A stretch of DNA of 64,000 nt. It comes from Tunturiibacter empetritectus. GTDB taxonomy: Bacteria > Acidobacteriota > Terriglobia > Terriglobales > Acidobacteriaceae. The DNA lies in assembly GCF_014201375.1 (NCBI RefSeq), contig NZ_JACHDZ010000003.1, positions 647,312 to 711,311 on the forward strand. The letters run 5' to 3'. Numbering within the stretch: position 1 is the first letter of the stretch; every line of letters starts with the position of its first letter. The notes below the pieces were generated by a model. The model made no database searches and was not told where the DNA came from. It was given only the letters and a program-made list of their open reading frames with translations. Of the stretch, positions 25,895 through 35,180 are shown in pieces. The position numbers and the translations under genes were made by a program.

Positions 25895-27952
25895 TTAGAT
25901 GCGCTGGAAGGCCTTCGCAATGTCCTTATAGGAGTAGCGCAAGGCGATGGGTCTGCCGTGAGGGCACGCGGTGGGGTGCTCGGTCTTTCCAAGGGCGTCG
26001 AGCAGCCATTCGATCTTCGAGTGTTCGAGGGGCTGATTGATCTTGATCGCGGCGTGGCAGGCGATGGAGGCTGCGATGCGACGACGGCGGGCTTCGGAGT
26101 TCTCGGTCTGGCGATTGCGGTCGGGGATGGCCAGGACTTCTTCGAGGAGGTGCTCAAGCTCGCGGCCCTCGAGACCGATGGGTGCAGCCTTGACTGCCAG
26201 AGTGCGAGGGCCGAAGGGCTCTGCTTCAAAGCCGTTGCGCTCCAACTCTTCGGCGATCTCGGCGAAGGTGATCATTTGGGCGGGGAGGAGGTCGATGAGC
26301 AGAGGCATGAGCAGACGCTGTCGCTGAATCTGTTCGGTGTCACGGTCGCGGAGAACCTTTTCGAAGAGGATGCGCTCATGAGCTACATGCTGGTCGATGA
26401 TCCAGAGCCCCTCTTCGTTGGTGGCGAGGATGAAGGAGTCGCGGAGTTGGCCGAGTGGCTTGAGGGTTGAAAGCGCGGTGAGCGTGTCGGCTTGCTGAGG
26501 CGAGGCTGATTCGTAAGTGGATTCGGCGTCGGTGGATTCGTAACCGATGGGGATCGAGTGCCCGGAGAAGGCGAAGCGGCCGGGAGAGGGTGGCACGATG
26601 GGAGCGGCAAGGTAGAAGGTGGGGGACTTTATGGTTTCAGCTGAGGTTGGATTGTCCCACTGGGCGGTTTCGGAGCCGTTCGAAAAATAGAGGGCGCCTT
26701 CGCCTTCGACACTCAGAGGAGCCCGCTGATGGTCTTTGAAGGTAGATGGTGGATGCGTGGGGTCGAAGACTGGTTGGGGGATAGCGTCGCTGCCATCGGG
26801 AGGGCCGGGGAGCGGGCTTACGTCGATAAGGAGAGAGCTTGAGATGCCTTGCGGGCCCTTCTGAAGCGCGGTGGCGAAGCTCGCGGCGGGACGGGCCTGC
26901 ATGAGCGTGGTTCGGATCGTGTCGCGGACGAAGTCGTGCACGAAGCTTGGCTGGCGGAAGCGGACCTCGGTTTTTGCTGGGTGGACGTTTACGTCGACCT
27001 CTTGGGGGGGCATCTCGAGATAGAGCAGGACGACCGGGTAGGAGGTTGGGGGGAGGATGTTGCGGTAGGCCTCGGAGAGCGCGTGGAGGATGAGTTTGTC
27101 GCGGATGAGACGCTGATTGACGAAGACGTAGATGGAGTTGCGATTGAGCTTTTGCAGTTCGGGTTTGGAGACGAAGCCTGTCATGCGGAGGAAGCCGGGA
27201 TCGGGCGTTTCGTAGTCTTCTTCGCGCTTCCAGGGCGGGGGTTCGGGGAGGCCGGCTCGGGTGAAGTCGAGTTCGGCTGTGGTGGGGAGCATGTAGTTGC
27301 TGGTGTCTCTGCCGAAGATCTGGAAGAGGCGTTCGGCGGCATTGGCAACGGCGGGGGCGACGAGGAGAGCCTGGGTGGAGGAGTGAAGCTCGATGTGTTT
27401 TGTTGGATGAACGAGCGCGTAGTGCGTGACGAGGGCGGCGATATGGGAGAGCTCGGTCTGCTCGGACTTGAGGAATTTGCGGCGGGCGGGGGTATTGAAG
27501 AAGAGATCGCGGAGGGTGATGGTGGTGCCGACGGGAAGGCCGGCGTCTTCGACACGGAGGATATTGCCGCCGGCGATCTCGACCAGGGTGCCTGATGCCT
27601 CTTCGGCGACGCGCGTCTCGAGTTGGAGGCGGGAGACGCTGGCGATCGATGGCAAGGCTTCTCCACGAAAGCCCAGGGTGGCGATGGAGAGGAGGTCGTC
27701 CGCGCTGCGGAGCTTTGAGGTGGCGTGGCGCTCAAAGGCGAGAAGAGCGTCGTCGCGCACCATGCCGTGACCGTTGTCGGTGATGCGGATGAGCTTGCGG
27801 CCTCCGGCTTCGACCTCGATTCGGATGCGGGTGGCCTGAGCGTCGAGGGAGTTTTCGAGGAGTTCTTTGACGACGGAGGCGGGTCGTTCGACGACTTCGC
27901 CGGCGGCGATCTGGTTCGCCACGAGGTCGGAAAGGATGCGAATGCGGCCCAT
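25895..27952 (-). CDS. mutL: DNA mismatch repair protein MutL, endonuclease type
   Basis: 685 residues. The N-terminal GHKL ATPase has NQIAAGEVVERPASVVKELLEN, DNGHGM and TLGFRGEALPSI. The C-terminal half carries the endonuclease metal motif as DQHVAHE..LFE at residues 520-531 (family form DQHA), then ACHAAIK, CPHGRP (664-669) and the terminal FQR motif. These show a MutL that nicks DNA itself, as in bacteria lacking MutH. Ala-to-Val at the fourth position of the DQHA motif is unusual but keeps all metal ligands. No mutS is in the window. Confidence 0.96.
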   Translation of the reverse strand: MGRIRILSDLVANQIAAGEVVERPASVVKELLENSLDAQATRIRIEVEAGGRKLIRITDNGHGMVRDDALLAFERHATSKLRSADDLLSIATLGFRGEALPSIASVSRLQLETRVAEEASGTLVEIAGGNILRVEDAGLPVGTTITLRDLFFNTPARRKFLKSEQTELSHIAALVTHYALVHPTKHIELHSSTQALLVAPAVANAAERLFQIFGRDTSNYMLPTTAELDFTRAGLPEPPPWKREEDYETPDPGFLRMTGFVSKPELQKLNRNSIYVFVNQRLIRDKLILHALSEAYRNILPPTSYPVVLLYLEMPPQEVDVNVHPAKTEVRFRQPSFVHDFVRDTIRTTLMQARPAASFATALQKGPQGISSSLLIDVSPLPGPPDGSDAIPQPVFDPTHPPSTFKDHQRAPLSVEGEGALYFSNGSETAQWDNPTSAETIKSPTFYLAAPIVPPSPGRFAFSGHSIPIGYESTDAESTYESASPQQADTLTALSTLKPLGQLRDSFILATNEEGLWIIDQHVAHERILFEKVLRDRDTEQIQRQRLLMPLLIDLLPAQMITFAEIAEELERNGFEAEPFGPRTLAVKAAPIGLEGRELEHLLEEVLAIPDRNRQTENSEARRRRIAASIACHAAIKINQPLEHSKIEWLLDALGKTEHPTACPHGRPIALRYSYKDIAKAFQRI

Positions 27953-28288
27953 AGGTCGATTGTACGAGGAGCGATCTTGAGATGTCGTGAGGTGTATCGG
28001 AGATGTCTTGAAGGTGTGCCGTCAGGTAAAAAATTCCGACGCGAGAAGTGAAACTATGGCCCTTTGTAAGTTTAGTCAACTTATATCAAGAGATAGAGGA
28101 TATCACTGTCTTCTCGCAGGGAATTTTAGTTCCACTTTGCATGGCAAAAATTTGCACACTGACAAAGTGGCAATCTTGCGTATGCGCTAAAAAAGACCGA
28201 ATTTACGGACTTCCTGCGGGATCTGAATTGGCTATCAGAATGCAACCAGATGGTTGGAACGGCATTCATTCGGCACTTATGGAGTGTT
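27953..28288. other. Divergent intergenic region between mutL and PEP-CTERM gene
   Basis: 336 bases without a convincing gene. A TGGCAAAAATTTGC sequence at 28142-28155 resembles a sigma-54 -24/-12 element but its GG and GC are nine rather than ten bases apart. A short open frame at 28141-28299 overlaps the PEP-CTERM start and has no protein features. Confidence 0.4.
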
Positions 28289-28822
28289 ATGAAACTTAGA
28301 ACTGTTGGACTTTGCATCCTTGCCTTGGCTGTTGCTTGCACGTCGGCAGCTCACGCAGACACGTTCTCCTTCAACTTCACCGGCTCAGCTTTCAATGGAT
28401 CGGGGACCATAACGGCATCCGCAAACGGCAGCGGCGTCTACACCATCACCAATATATCGGGAATCGTTGATAATCAGGCCATCTCCAACCTGCTCAGCGT
28501 CAACGCCTTCGATAACAACGACAACCTGCTCTACAGCCCTGGTTTCCTGTTTGGAGCCTATAACTTCGATACCCAAGGGGTCTCGTTTCAGCTTGGAAGC
28601 GGGGGAGACAGGGTCAACATTGGACAGGGTGGCTTCCTCAATTTATTTGAAGTTGCCGACCTGGATCCTTCGAAAAGCAATTGGGATATCACTGAATACA
28701 TCAACATCGACGTAGAAAAGATCGCATCTACCTCTCCGGTTCCTGAACCGGGAACGCTTGCCCTTCTGGGCACGGGGATCCTGGGAGCAGCTGGTGTCAT
28801 GCGTCGCCGTCTTACCACCTAA
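28289..28822 (+). CDS. PEP-CTERM sorting-domain protein
   Basis: 177 residues. Signal peptide (LCILALAVACTSAAHA), a beta-rich Asn/Gly/Ser body, and a clear C-terminal PEP-CTERM signal: VPEPGTLALLGTG, a hydrophobic helix, then MRRR. Such proteins are exported, cleaved by exosortase and usually surface-anchored or released into the matrix. The ATG at 28289 is chosen because the signal peptide begins there. No exosortase gene is in the window. Confidence 0.88.
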   Translation: MKLRTVGLCILALAVACTSAAHADTFSFNFTGSAFNGSGTITASANGSGVYTITNISGIVDNQAISNLLSVNAFDNNDNLLYSPGFLFGAYNFDTQGVSFQLGSGGDRVNIGQGGFLNLFEVADLDPSKSNWDITEYINIDVEKIASTSPVPEPGTLALLGTGILGAAGVMRRRLTT

Positions 28823-28833
28823 GCCTTGTAGGC

Positions 28834-28869
28834 AAACAAAAGCCACCTTATGGCAGGTGGCTTTTGTTT
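28834..28869. terminator. Bidirectional terminator
   Basis: AAACAAAAGCCACC (28834-28847) pairs perfectly with GGTGGCTTTTGTTT (28856-28869). T-runs appear on both strands, so it can end both the PEP-CTERM gene and the convergent pyruvate kinase gene. Confidence 0.9.
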
Positions 28870-28902
28870 CGTTAAGGGCTAAAGCACCCGCGGCCTGGCG
28901 GT

Positions 28903-30426
28903 TCACTTTCTTTTTTTCGAGGCCCTCGCCCTGGCGACCTCGGTGTCGCGATCCCCAACCATGTGTAACCGCATGAAGTTGGTGGCGCCGGATTTGGTCC
29001 TCGTACCGGCGACGATGCCGACGATCTGGCGCTGGTGAACATGACCTTGCGTTTCCAGGATTTGTTCGGCCATGTCGACCAATTTGTCCGTATCGCGAAA
29101 GCGCGCGCAGAGGATAGGGGAGGTGCCCCAGAGAAGCATGCAGCGGTTGATGACCTTCTCGAAGGGCGAGAGCGCGAAGATGGGTGGATCGGGGTGGTAC
29201 TTCGAAAGAAGCCGTGCCGTCATGCCGCTTTCGGTGAAGATGGCAATTGCGGCTACGTCGAGGTCGTCGGCTGCGTGCGACATGCACTCGCAGATGGTCT
29301 CCGCGATGGAGAGGCGGACGCTGGGGTGATGGCCGAGGGCAGGGCGAGGATCGAGGCGGATCTGGTGCTCAGTCTCGGTGATGATCTTGGCCATCATGGC
29401 AACGGCTTCGACGGGGTACTTGCCTGCGGCGCTCTCGCCGGAGAGCATGACAGAGTCGGTGCCGTCGTAGATGGCGTTGGCGACGTCTGACGCCTCGGCG
29501 CGGGTGGGGCGCGGGTTGTCGATCATCGACTCCAACATTTGGGTCGCGGTAATGACGGGTTTGCGGAACTCGGCGGCTCGGCGAATGATGTGCTTCTGGA
29601 TCGCCGGAACCTTTTCTGGTGGAACCTCCACCCCCAGATCGCCGCGGGCGACCATGATGGCATCGGTGACTTCGAGGATGCTGTCGAGGTGCTCGATGGC
29701 CTGTGGCTTTTCGAGTTTGGCGACGACCCATGCGTCGGACTTGAGAGCGGCCAAACGATTCTTCACGTGGCGTACATCGTCGGCGGTGCGGACGAAGGAG
29801 ACGGCGACGGTATCTACCCCTTGAGCGATGGCGAAGATGAGATCCTCTTCATCCTTCTCGGTAAGGGAGGGGACGTTGACGGCGATGCCGGGGAGGTTGA
29901 TGCCCTTGTTTTCGCCGAGCATACCGCCGTTGATGATCTCACAGGTTACGTCTACGCCCTTGACGGCTTCGACGCGCAGCTCGATGAGGCCGTCGGAGAG
30001 CAGGATGCGTGAGCCGGGCTCGAGGTTTTCAGCGAGCGTCTTGAAGGTTGTGCCGACCAGAGCGGCTGTGCCTTCGATCTCTTGCGGGGTGATGGTGAGG
30101 CGCTTGCCGGCGATAAGCTGCACGGGCTTATGGCCTTTGAGCTTGCCGGTGCGAATCTTGGGGCCTTGCAGGTCGGCGAGGATGCAGATGGGCTTGCCCT
30201 CCTCTTTCGAGATCTTGCGGACCATGCGAATGAGTTCGGTCTTTTGCTCGTGGGTGCCATGAGAGAAGTTCAGGCGGGCGACGTCGAGTCCGGCGCGGAC
30301 CAGCTGGCGAAATATCTCCGGCGTACTGGAAGCGGGGCCGAGGGTGGCGACGATCTTGGCGCGGCGACCACGCTCCATTGCGGCAAAGGGGGCAACGTTG
30401 GGCATTGAGTTCACAGATTTCTTCAT
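28903..30426 (-). CDS. pyk: Pyruvate kinase
   Basis: Transfers phosphate from PEP to ADP, the last step of glycolysis. 507 residues with AKIVATLGPASSTPE, LNFSHGTHEQ, ADLQGPKIRTG, the active-site segment IMVARGDLGVEVP and the K+/Mg2+-site TATQMLESM in the barrel, and an intact C-terminal allosteric domain. The last residues (RARASKKRK) are unusually basic. ATG 30426 is the first start; a later ATG (MPNVAPF, 30405) is also possible. It is separated from the YihY-type gene by 77 bases. Confidence 0.96.
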   Translation of the reverse strand: MKKSVNSMPNVAPFAAMERGRRAKIVATLGPASSTPEIFRQLVRAGLDVARLNFSHGTHEQKTELIRMVRKISKEEGKPICILADLQGPKIRTGKLKGHKPVQLIAGKRLTITPQEIEGTAALVGTTFKTLAENLEPGSRILLSDGLIELRVEAVKGVDVTCEIINGGMLGENKGINLPGIAVNVPSLTEKDEEDLIFAIAQGVDTVAVSFVRTADDVRHVKNRLAALKSDAWVVAKLEKPQAIEHLDSILEVTDAIMVARGDLGVEVPPEKVPAIQKHIIRRAAEFRKPVITATQMLESMIDNPRPTRAEASDVANAIYDGTDSVMLSGESAAGKYPVEAVAMMAKIITETEHQIRLDPRPALGHHPSVRLSIAETICECMSHAADDLDVAAIAIFTESGMTARLLSKYHPDPPIFALSPFEKVINRCMLLWGTSPILCARFRDTDKLVDMAEQILETQGHVHQRQIVGIVAGTRTKSGATNFMRLHMVGDRDTEVARARASKKRK

Positions 30427-30503
30427 GGGTCGCTTGCGGAAACTTTCTCACCATCGCGAAGGAATGATGGTATGGCCAGTGAGTTTTACCTGCCGTGGCC
30501 ATT

Positions 30504-31403
30504 CTAACCGGGCAGGAGGGTATTTGGGGGCGCGGGTTTGGAATGAGGCAGATGAGGGTGGAAGAAACGAGCGTGAAATTCGGCGTTGAACTCGGCTCCG
30601 CAGAGAACGCAGAGCGAGATGATGTAGAGCCAGAAGAGAAGCGCTATGCCGGCGCCAAGGGAGCCGTAGACCTGAGAGTAGTTGGCGAAACGTGTGACAT
30701 ACCAGCCGAAGACGACGGTGGCAAGAAACCACATGGCGGTGGAGACGAAGGCCCCGGGGAGGGTACGCTTCCACGACTGCTGCATGGGAGTTCCCATGTG
30801 ATAGATGAGGGCGGTGACGCCTATGCTGCCGGTAAGCGCGACGCTCCACCGAATGAGCAGAGCAAGGATATAGACCGGGGTACGGGCGGAGGGTGTGATG
30901 TGCAGGGCGAGCCAGGTTGTGATGAAGTGACCGAAGACCACAAGGATGCTGGCGAGCGCGAAGGGGACCAGCGAGAGGGGAACCAGAAGGAGTGCTCGCA
31001 AGCGCCGCTGCCAGAAGGTCCAGCAGTCGAACGGGAGGTCGTTCGCACGGCGCAGGCCTTCCATGATCGTGGCCAGGACGCTGGAGGCGCCGATGAGGCT
31101 GACGAGCGCCGCAACGCCCAGGGCGTGGGTGGAACGGATGGTTTGTGGTGAAGCGACAAAATAACTTTGCAGCAGGGGGCTGACGTCCGGAGGGAGAATG
31201 CGGTCGAAGAAGAGCGCGAACTGGAAGCGCAGGGGAGTTGTATCGGGAACCATGCTGATAACGGCGGCAGCGACGATGAGGGCTGGAAAGAGTGACACCA
31301 TCGCCGAGTAAGCGGTGGACTGGGCGAGGTTGAGGCTATCGTGCCTCATTGCCCGGAGCAGTGTTCCATGAAGGATTCTGGGGAGACGGAGGAGTCTTCT
31401 CAT
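30504..31403 (-). CDS. YihY/UPF0761 (BrkB-like) membrane protein
   Basis: 299 residues with six hydrophobic helices. The early LNLAQSTAYSAMVSLFPALIV and the late SQVYGSLGAGIALLFWLYIISLCVLCGAEFNAEF segments are hallmarks of the YihY/BrkB family. Its function is not established; members were once mislabelled as RNase BN. It lies 30 bases downstream of the thioredoxin-like gene on the same strand and ahead of pyk. Confidence 0.9.
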   Translation of the reverse strand: MRRLLRLPRILHGTLLRAMRHDSLNLAQSTAYSAMVSLFPALIVAAAVISMVPDTTPLRFQFALFFDRILPPDVSPLLQSYFVASPQTIRSTHALGVAALVSLIGASSVLATIMEGLRRANDLPFDCWTFWQRRLRALLLVPLSLVPFALASILVVFGHFITTWLALHITPSARTPVYILALLIRWSVALTGSIGVTALIYHMGTPMQQSWKRTLPGAFVSTAMWFLATVVFGWYVTRFANYSQVYGSLGAGIALLFWLYIISLCVLCGAEFNAEFHARFFHPHLPHSKPAPPNTLLPG

Positions 31404-31433
31404 GGGAGACGTCCAGGGGACGAAGGAGACGGA

Positions 31434-31919
31434 CTATGCCTTCCACCGGTTGAGGAAAGCCGTGACGGCTTCAACGCTGGTGTGCTCGAACTCCTTCTCG
31501 TGTTCGGCGTAGAGGAGGTTGCCGTGAGCGTCGATGACAGCGAGAGAAGGAATGCCATGGGCGATGGGAACATGATACTTCTTTGCCACATCGACGTTAT
31601 GGTCCACATGGCCGGTATCGATGTGCACAACAAGGAAGTGCTTGGCGAGGAGTTCCGCATTGGGGCTTTGGCGGTAGTAGTAGTCCAGAACCTGGCAGTC
31701 GCCGCACCAGTTTGCACCGAAGTCGAGGATGATGCGCTTGTGTTCGCGGCGGGCGGTGACCATTGCGGCGGCAATGTCGGCACTGGCATTGGCGGTCTCG
31801 GAGTAGAGGTTCCGGTTGACCGTGAAGACAGCCTGAGCAGAGGCCGGAGTGAGCGGGGTAAGAGTGAGCGCTAGAAGCACTACTGCGACAGTGCGGATGA
31901 TGCGATGTGTCGTGTTCAT
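31434..31919 (-). CDS. Exported thioredoxin-like protein (WCGDC)
   Basis: 161 residues: signal peptide (VAVVLLALTLTPLTPASA), then a thioredoxin fold with the redox motif WCGDC at residues 71-75 and the cis-proline region HGIPSLAVID. WCGDC instead of WCGPC is seen in some thioredoxin-like periplasmic families. It probably acts on periplasmic protein thiols. It precedes the YihY-type gene by 30 bases and likely shares its transcript. Confidence 0.85.
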   Translation of the reverse strand: MNTTHRIIRTVAVVLLALTLTPLTPASAQAVFTVNRNLYSETANASADIAAAMVTARREHKRIILDFGANWCGDCQVLDYYYRQSPNAELLAKHFLVVHIDTGHVDHNVDVAKKYHVPIAHGIPSLAVIDAHGNLLYAEHEKEFEHTSVEAVTAFLNRWKA

Positions 31920-32056
31920 AGAGGCCTTGTTCGTGGGACTGTGAGGACGCTCGTTGCGATCGGATATCTCATGCGATCCGAATATCCGGAAGTCTATCGA
32001 TGATGCATGAAGATCACGGAGTGACGCAAAACTATGACGCGCGAAGACGGCGAGAG

Positions 32057-33217
32057 TTACTTCCCGGCGTAGTAACCATCGCGGGTCTGGACGACGAGGC
32101 CTTTCTGGTGAATGTCGACTGCGACCTGATGGTAGCCGTTGGAAGCTGCGTCCTGAGTGGGGGTATAACCGAGGCGGTACTGTGCCCGGAGCTCCTCCGC
32201 AATCTGGTTATAGATCTGAGCGACGTCTTGATTTTTCTTGACCTCGAAGAGGCGGCCGCCGGTCTCCTGTGCCATACGTTCGAGGATCTTCTTTCCGTCG
32301 ACGTGGCTCTGGGTGGGATAGTTCCCCCCGTTCCCGCCACCGTTGCCTCCACCAGGATAGCCCCCGCCACGACCGCCGGGGTAGCCGCCACCTCCACCAG
32401 GATATCCGCCTCCGGGGAGGCCACCGCCAGGGTAGCCGCCGCGGCCGCGCTGTTGGTTGTTGTTCTGCGGATGGGTCTCTTCTCCCTTGAAGTAGATGGC
32501 GTAGATGACGGTATCGGCCCGCTGCGAGGCTTCGATGGATCGGACGAGATTCTCCTTGCTGTTTCGGTCGACGCCATCGGAGAGGATGATCAGGGCTTTG
32601 CGGCCGGTCTGCTTGCTCATCAGCTCGTCGGAGGCCAGAAAGAGAGCGTCATAAAGAACGGTTCCACCCCGACTGTGACGTCGGCTGTCGCTATCGTCGT
32701 CGACGGAGTTGGGGCTTGGAGTATCGATCTCTTTGAGCGCCTTCTGGAGAAGCGGGCGCGAGGTGGTGAGGTCCTGCAGCAGCTCGGTTTGGCGCGCAAA
32801 CTGGATGATGAAGGCCTGATCCTTCGGGTTGGTCAGCATCTGGTCGAGGAAGGTGCTGCTGGCGGTGCGTTCTTCGTCCAGTACGCTGCGCTGGGACTGG
32901 CTGATGTCGACTAGAAGACCGAGGGTAAGGGGGAGATTGGTGTCCTTGTCGAAGTAGCGAATGGTCTGTGGTTTACCGTCCACCTGGAGGGTGAAGTCGT
33001 CTTTTGTCAGGTTCTGGATGAGTGCTCCCTTTTTGTCACGGACGACGACGGGGAGATTGACCAGACGGGCGTCAACTGCGATCGTGCCCCCGGCGGGTGG
33101 AGGAGACTGATCGGAGGGAGAGTTTTTTTGCTGCGCGGCGAGGTCCGTAACGTGGAGGGCAGGGCTGAGGAAGACAACGGCCATCAGAAAGGGCCAAAGT
33201 AAGGAGGGGGCGGTCAT
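32057..33217 (-). CDS. Acidobacterial-type secreted VWFA-related protein
   Basis: 386 residues: an N-terminal signal, then the short domain VDARLVNLPVVVRDKKGALIQNLTKDDFTLQVDGK typical of the TIGR03436 family. A von Willebrand A domain follows with the metal-site motif DISQSQRS in place of the usual DxSxS. A Gly-rich insertion (roughly residues 265-305, PGGGYPGG-type repeats) splits the second half of the domain, which then ends with RLGYTP. It was named from its abundance in Acidobacteria; the function is unknown, presumably adhesion or protein contacts outside the cytoplasm. It is a single gene. Confidence 0.88.
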   Translation of the reverse strand: MTAPSLLWPFLMAVVFLSPALHVTDLAAQQKNSPSDQSPPPAGGTIAVDARLVNLPVVVRDKKGALIQNLTKDDFTLQVDGKPQTIRYFDKDTNLPLTLGLLVDISQSQRSVLDEERTASSTFLDQMLTNPKDQAFIIQFARQTELLQDLTTSRPLLQKALKEIDTPSPNSVDDDSDSRRHSRGGTVLYDALFLASDELMSKQTGRKALIILSDGVDRNSKENLVRSIEASQRADTVIYAIYFKGEETHPQNNNQQRGRGGYPGGGLPGGGYPGGGGGYPGGRGGGYPGGGNGGGNGGNYPTQSHVDGKKILERMAQETGGRLFEVKKNQDVAQIYNQIAEELRAQYRLGYTPTQDAASNGYHQVAVDIHQKGLVVQTRDGYYAGK

Positions 33218-33564
33218 GTGAGTTTAGACGACCCCGGCTTGATGGGGTTTCAATTCAGGGGCAGACCTGACGTTTTTGCTGACGAGAAATCTTTGACTTG
33301 CTACTATCGAGTCATCGTTTCAATCTGCTCCTCCTTGCTCCTTTTCGGGTCAAGTGGGGTGCTTGAGTAAATTCTCGGCCCATGTGGTCGTTGTAGGTCA
33401 TCGAACTCTGAAACCGCCGCACCCCCGCAGCTCTTCGCGATTGTGAGCGGAAATTTCTGAAGAAGCATGGCGAATGACAGGCAGGATTGCTCCACGCTAT
33501 AACCTGTTGACACTCCCATTGCAGTATTCTGAGTGGGTTTGGAGATGCTGGAAAATAGAACGCA
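33218..33564. other. Divergent intergenic region, no gene seen
   Basis: 347 bases between the divergent VWFA gene and the MASE1-GGDEF gene. A TTGACA at 33507-33512 lies about 50 bases before the GGDEF start, but no good -10 hexamer is at proper spacing. No structured RNA was recognised. Confidence 0.4.
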
Positions 33565-35115
33565 ATGGACCTAAGCAAGACTGTTGGCGAAGCGTCGCTG
33601 GAGGTGGGGTTGGCTGATTGTGCTGCTCCTGAGGCCACTTATGCCCAATCGCGCTCTGAGTCTATTCGTTGGGTGCACCTGACCGCCACGTTCTTCACTC
33701 TGCTGCTGTTTTCCTGGCTGGGAATCGTGCTTTCGCGACAGTCGGATGGGGTTGCGACGATCTGGTTTACCAACGGACTTTTGTTTGCGCTGGTGGTTAC
33801 GCGTCCGAAGAAGACCTGGATCCCTTATTTCATCGCAGGTTTCCTGGCCGATACGCTGGCCGATGTCCTCTACGGCGATCCGCTGCGACTGGCGATCGGC
33901 GTGTCGGTTGCCAACTCCGTGGAGGTCATTACCTCGTCCGTGTTGTTGACGCGTTGGTTCGGCAGCCCTTTGCTGCTGACGAAGCGCCTTCCTTTGCTGG
34001 GCTTTCTCGGCGTCGCGGTCGTTGGGGCAACGGCTGTGACCAGTGCACTGGGAGCTTCGTGGACGATGCTCTTTGTGAACGCAGGCCCCTGGTGGATGCT
34101 GTTTCGCACCTGGTACCTGGGCGATGTGCTGGGCATGGCGATCATCGCGCCGCTGGTCTTTATCTTGCAGCGGCCGGGTTTCTTTACGATGCTCCACCGT
34201 CAGCAGCTGCCGAGAACACTGTTGTTGCTGATGGTTCCTGCCGCCGCGACAGCACTGGTGTTCAGCCACAGCAAAGACCCGCTCATCTTTTTCATCTTTC
34301 CCGCGCTGTTGCTGGTGGTGTTTCGGCTGGGTTTCCCTGGCACTGTACTCGCCGTCTTTGTGATTGCACTGATCTCGATCTGGTTCACCGTCACCGGACA
34401 TGGGCCGTTGATGTTGATCACTGGTACAAATCTGCTTCATAAGATTGTGGTTGAGCAGATCTTCCTTGCGGTGGCCCTCTTCACCTTCTTTCCGGTGGCG
34501 GCTCTGCTTGAGGAACGTAAGGCGCTCGAGATTTCGTTGCAGAAGAGCGAACTGCGATACCGCGAGCTGGCCAATGCGGATGCGCTGACCGGCCTGGCGA
34601 ACCGGCGAGCCTTTGATGAGAGGCTGGAGGTGGCATGGTATCGGGCGATGCGGGAGGAGCAGTCGCTGGCACTGCTGCTGATCGATGTGGATCTTTTCAA
34701 GGCGTATAACGACCTCAATGGACATGTTGGCGGAGATGAATGTCTGCGCTGCATTGCGAAGGTGATTGCCAGTGCGCTGCAGGGTAAAGCTGAGATCGCA
34801 GCACGCTTTGGGGGCGAAGAGTTTGCCGTGATCCTCCAGAACACGACAATCGAAGTTGCGATGCAAGTCGGTGAAGACGTCCGCGAGGCCGTCGCATCCC
34901 TCAAGGTGCCGCACTCGGGAAATCAACTTGGAATCCAAACCATCAGCGTAGGTGTGGCGGCGGAGGTACCGAACCGGAATACCACGGTGATATCTTTGCT
35001 GACGGCCTCCGATCACGCGTTGTATCGTGCCAAGTATCTGGGACGAAACCGGGTAGAGTCGGCAGCGGCATTGATGCCAAAGAGCGAGATGTTCACTGCG
35101 GATTCGACGGTCTGA
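33565..35115 (+). CDS. Membrane diguanylate cyclase (MASE1-GGDEF)
   Basis: 516 residues. The first ~300 form an eight-helix MASE1-type sensor (GVATIWFTNGLLFALVV, AGFLADTLADVLYGDP). A short linker leads to a GGDEF domain beginning NADALTGLANRRAFDERL with the active-site GGEEF intact (ARFGGEEFAVIL). It should make c-di-GMP from GTP. An RxxD inhibitory site five residues before GGEEF is not seen, so product inhibition through the classical I-site is not expected. The signal sensed by MASE1 is unknown. Confidence 0.92.
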   Translation: MDLSKTVGEASLEVGLADCAAPEATYAQSRSESIRWVHLTATFFTLLLFSWLGIVLSRQSDGVATIWFTNGLLFALVVTRPKKTWIPYFIAGFLADTLADVLYGDPLRLAIGVSVANSVEVITSSVLLTRWFGSPLLLTKRLPLLGFLGVAVVGATAVTSALGASWTMLFVNAGPWWMLFRTWYLGDVLGMAIIAPLVFILQRPGFFTMLHRQQLPRTLLLLMVPAAATALVFSHSKDPLIFFIFPALLLVVFRLGFPGTVLAVFVIALISIWFTVTGHGPLMLITGTNLLHKIVVEQIFLAVALFTFFPVAALLEERKALEISLQKSELRYRELANADALTGLANRRAFDERLEVAWYRAMREEQSLALLLIDVDLFKAYNDLNGHVGGDECLRCIAKVIASALQGKAEIAARFGGEEFAVILQNTTIEVAMQVGEDVREAVASLKVPHSGNQLGIQTISVGVAAEVPNRNTTVISLLTASDHALYRAKYLGRNRVESAAALMPKSEMFTADSTV

Positions 35116-35180
35116 GCCGCGGATCTGCCATCTCGTGTTGTTGCAATGGCAATGGGTTGAGAAGCATGTATTTTGACGGG

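Noticed and set aside
28141..28299. 52-codon frame upstream of the PEP-CTERM gene
   Set aside because: It overlaps the PEP-CTERM start in another frame and has no protein features.
32320..32450. Repetitive GGGTAGCCGCC-type DNA considered as a CRISPR or VNTR array
   Set aside because: It is in frame within the VWFA gene and encodes the Gly/Pro/Tyr insertion; unit length is irregular.
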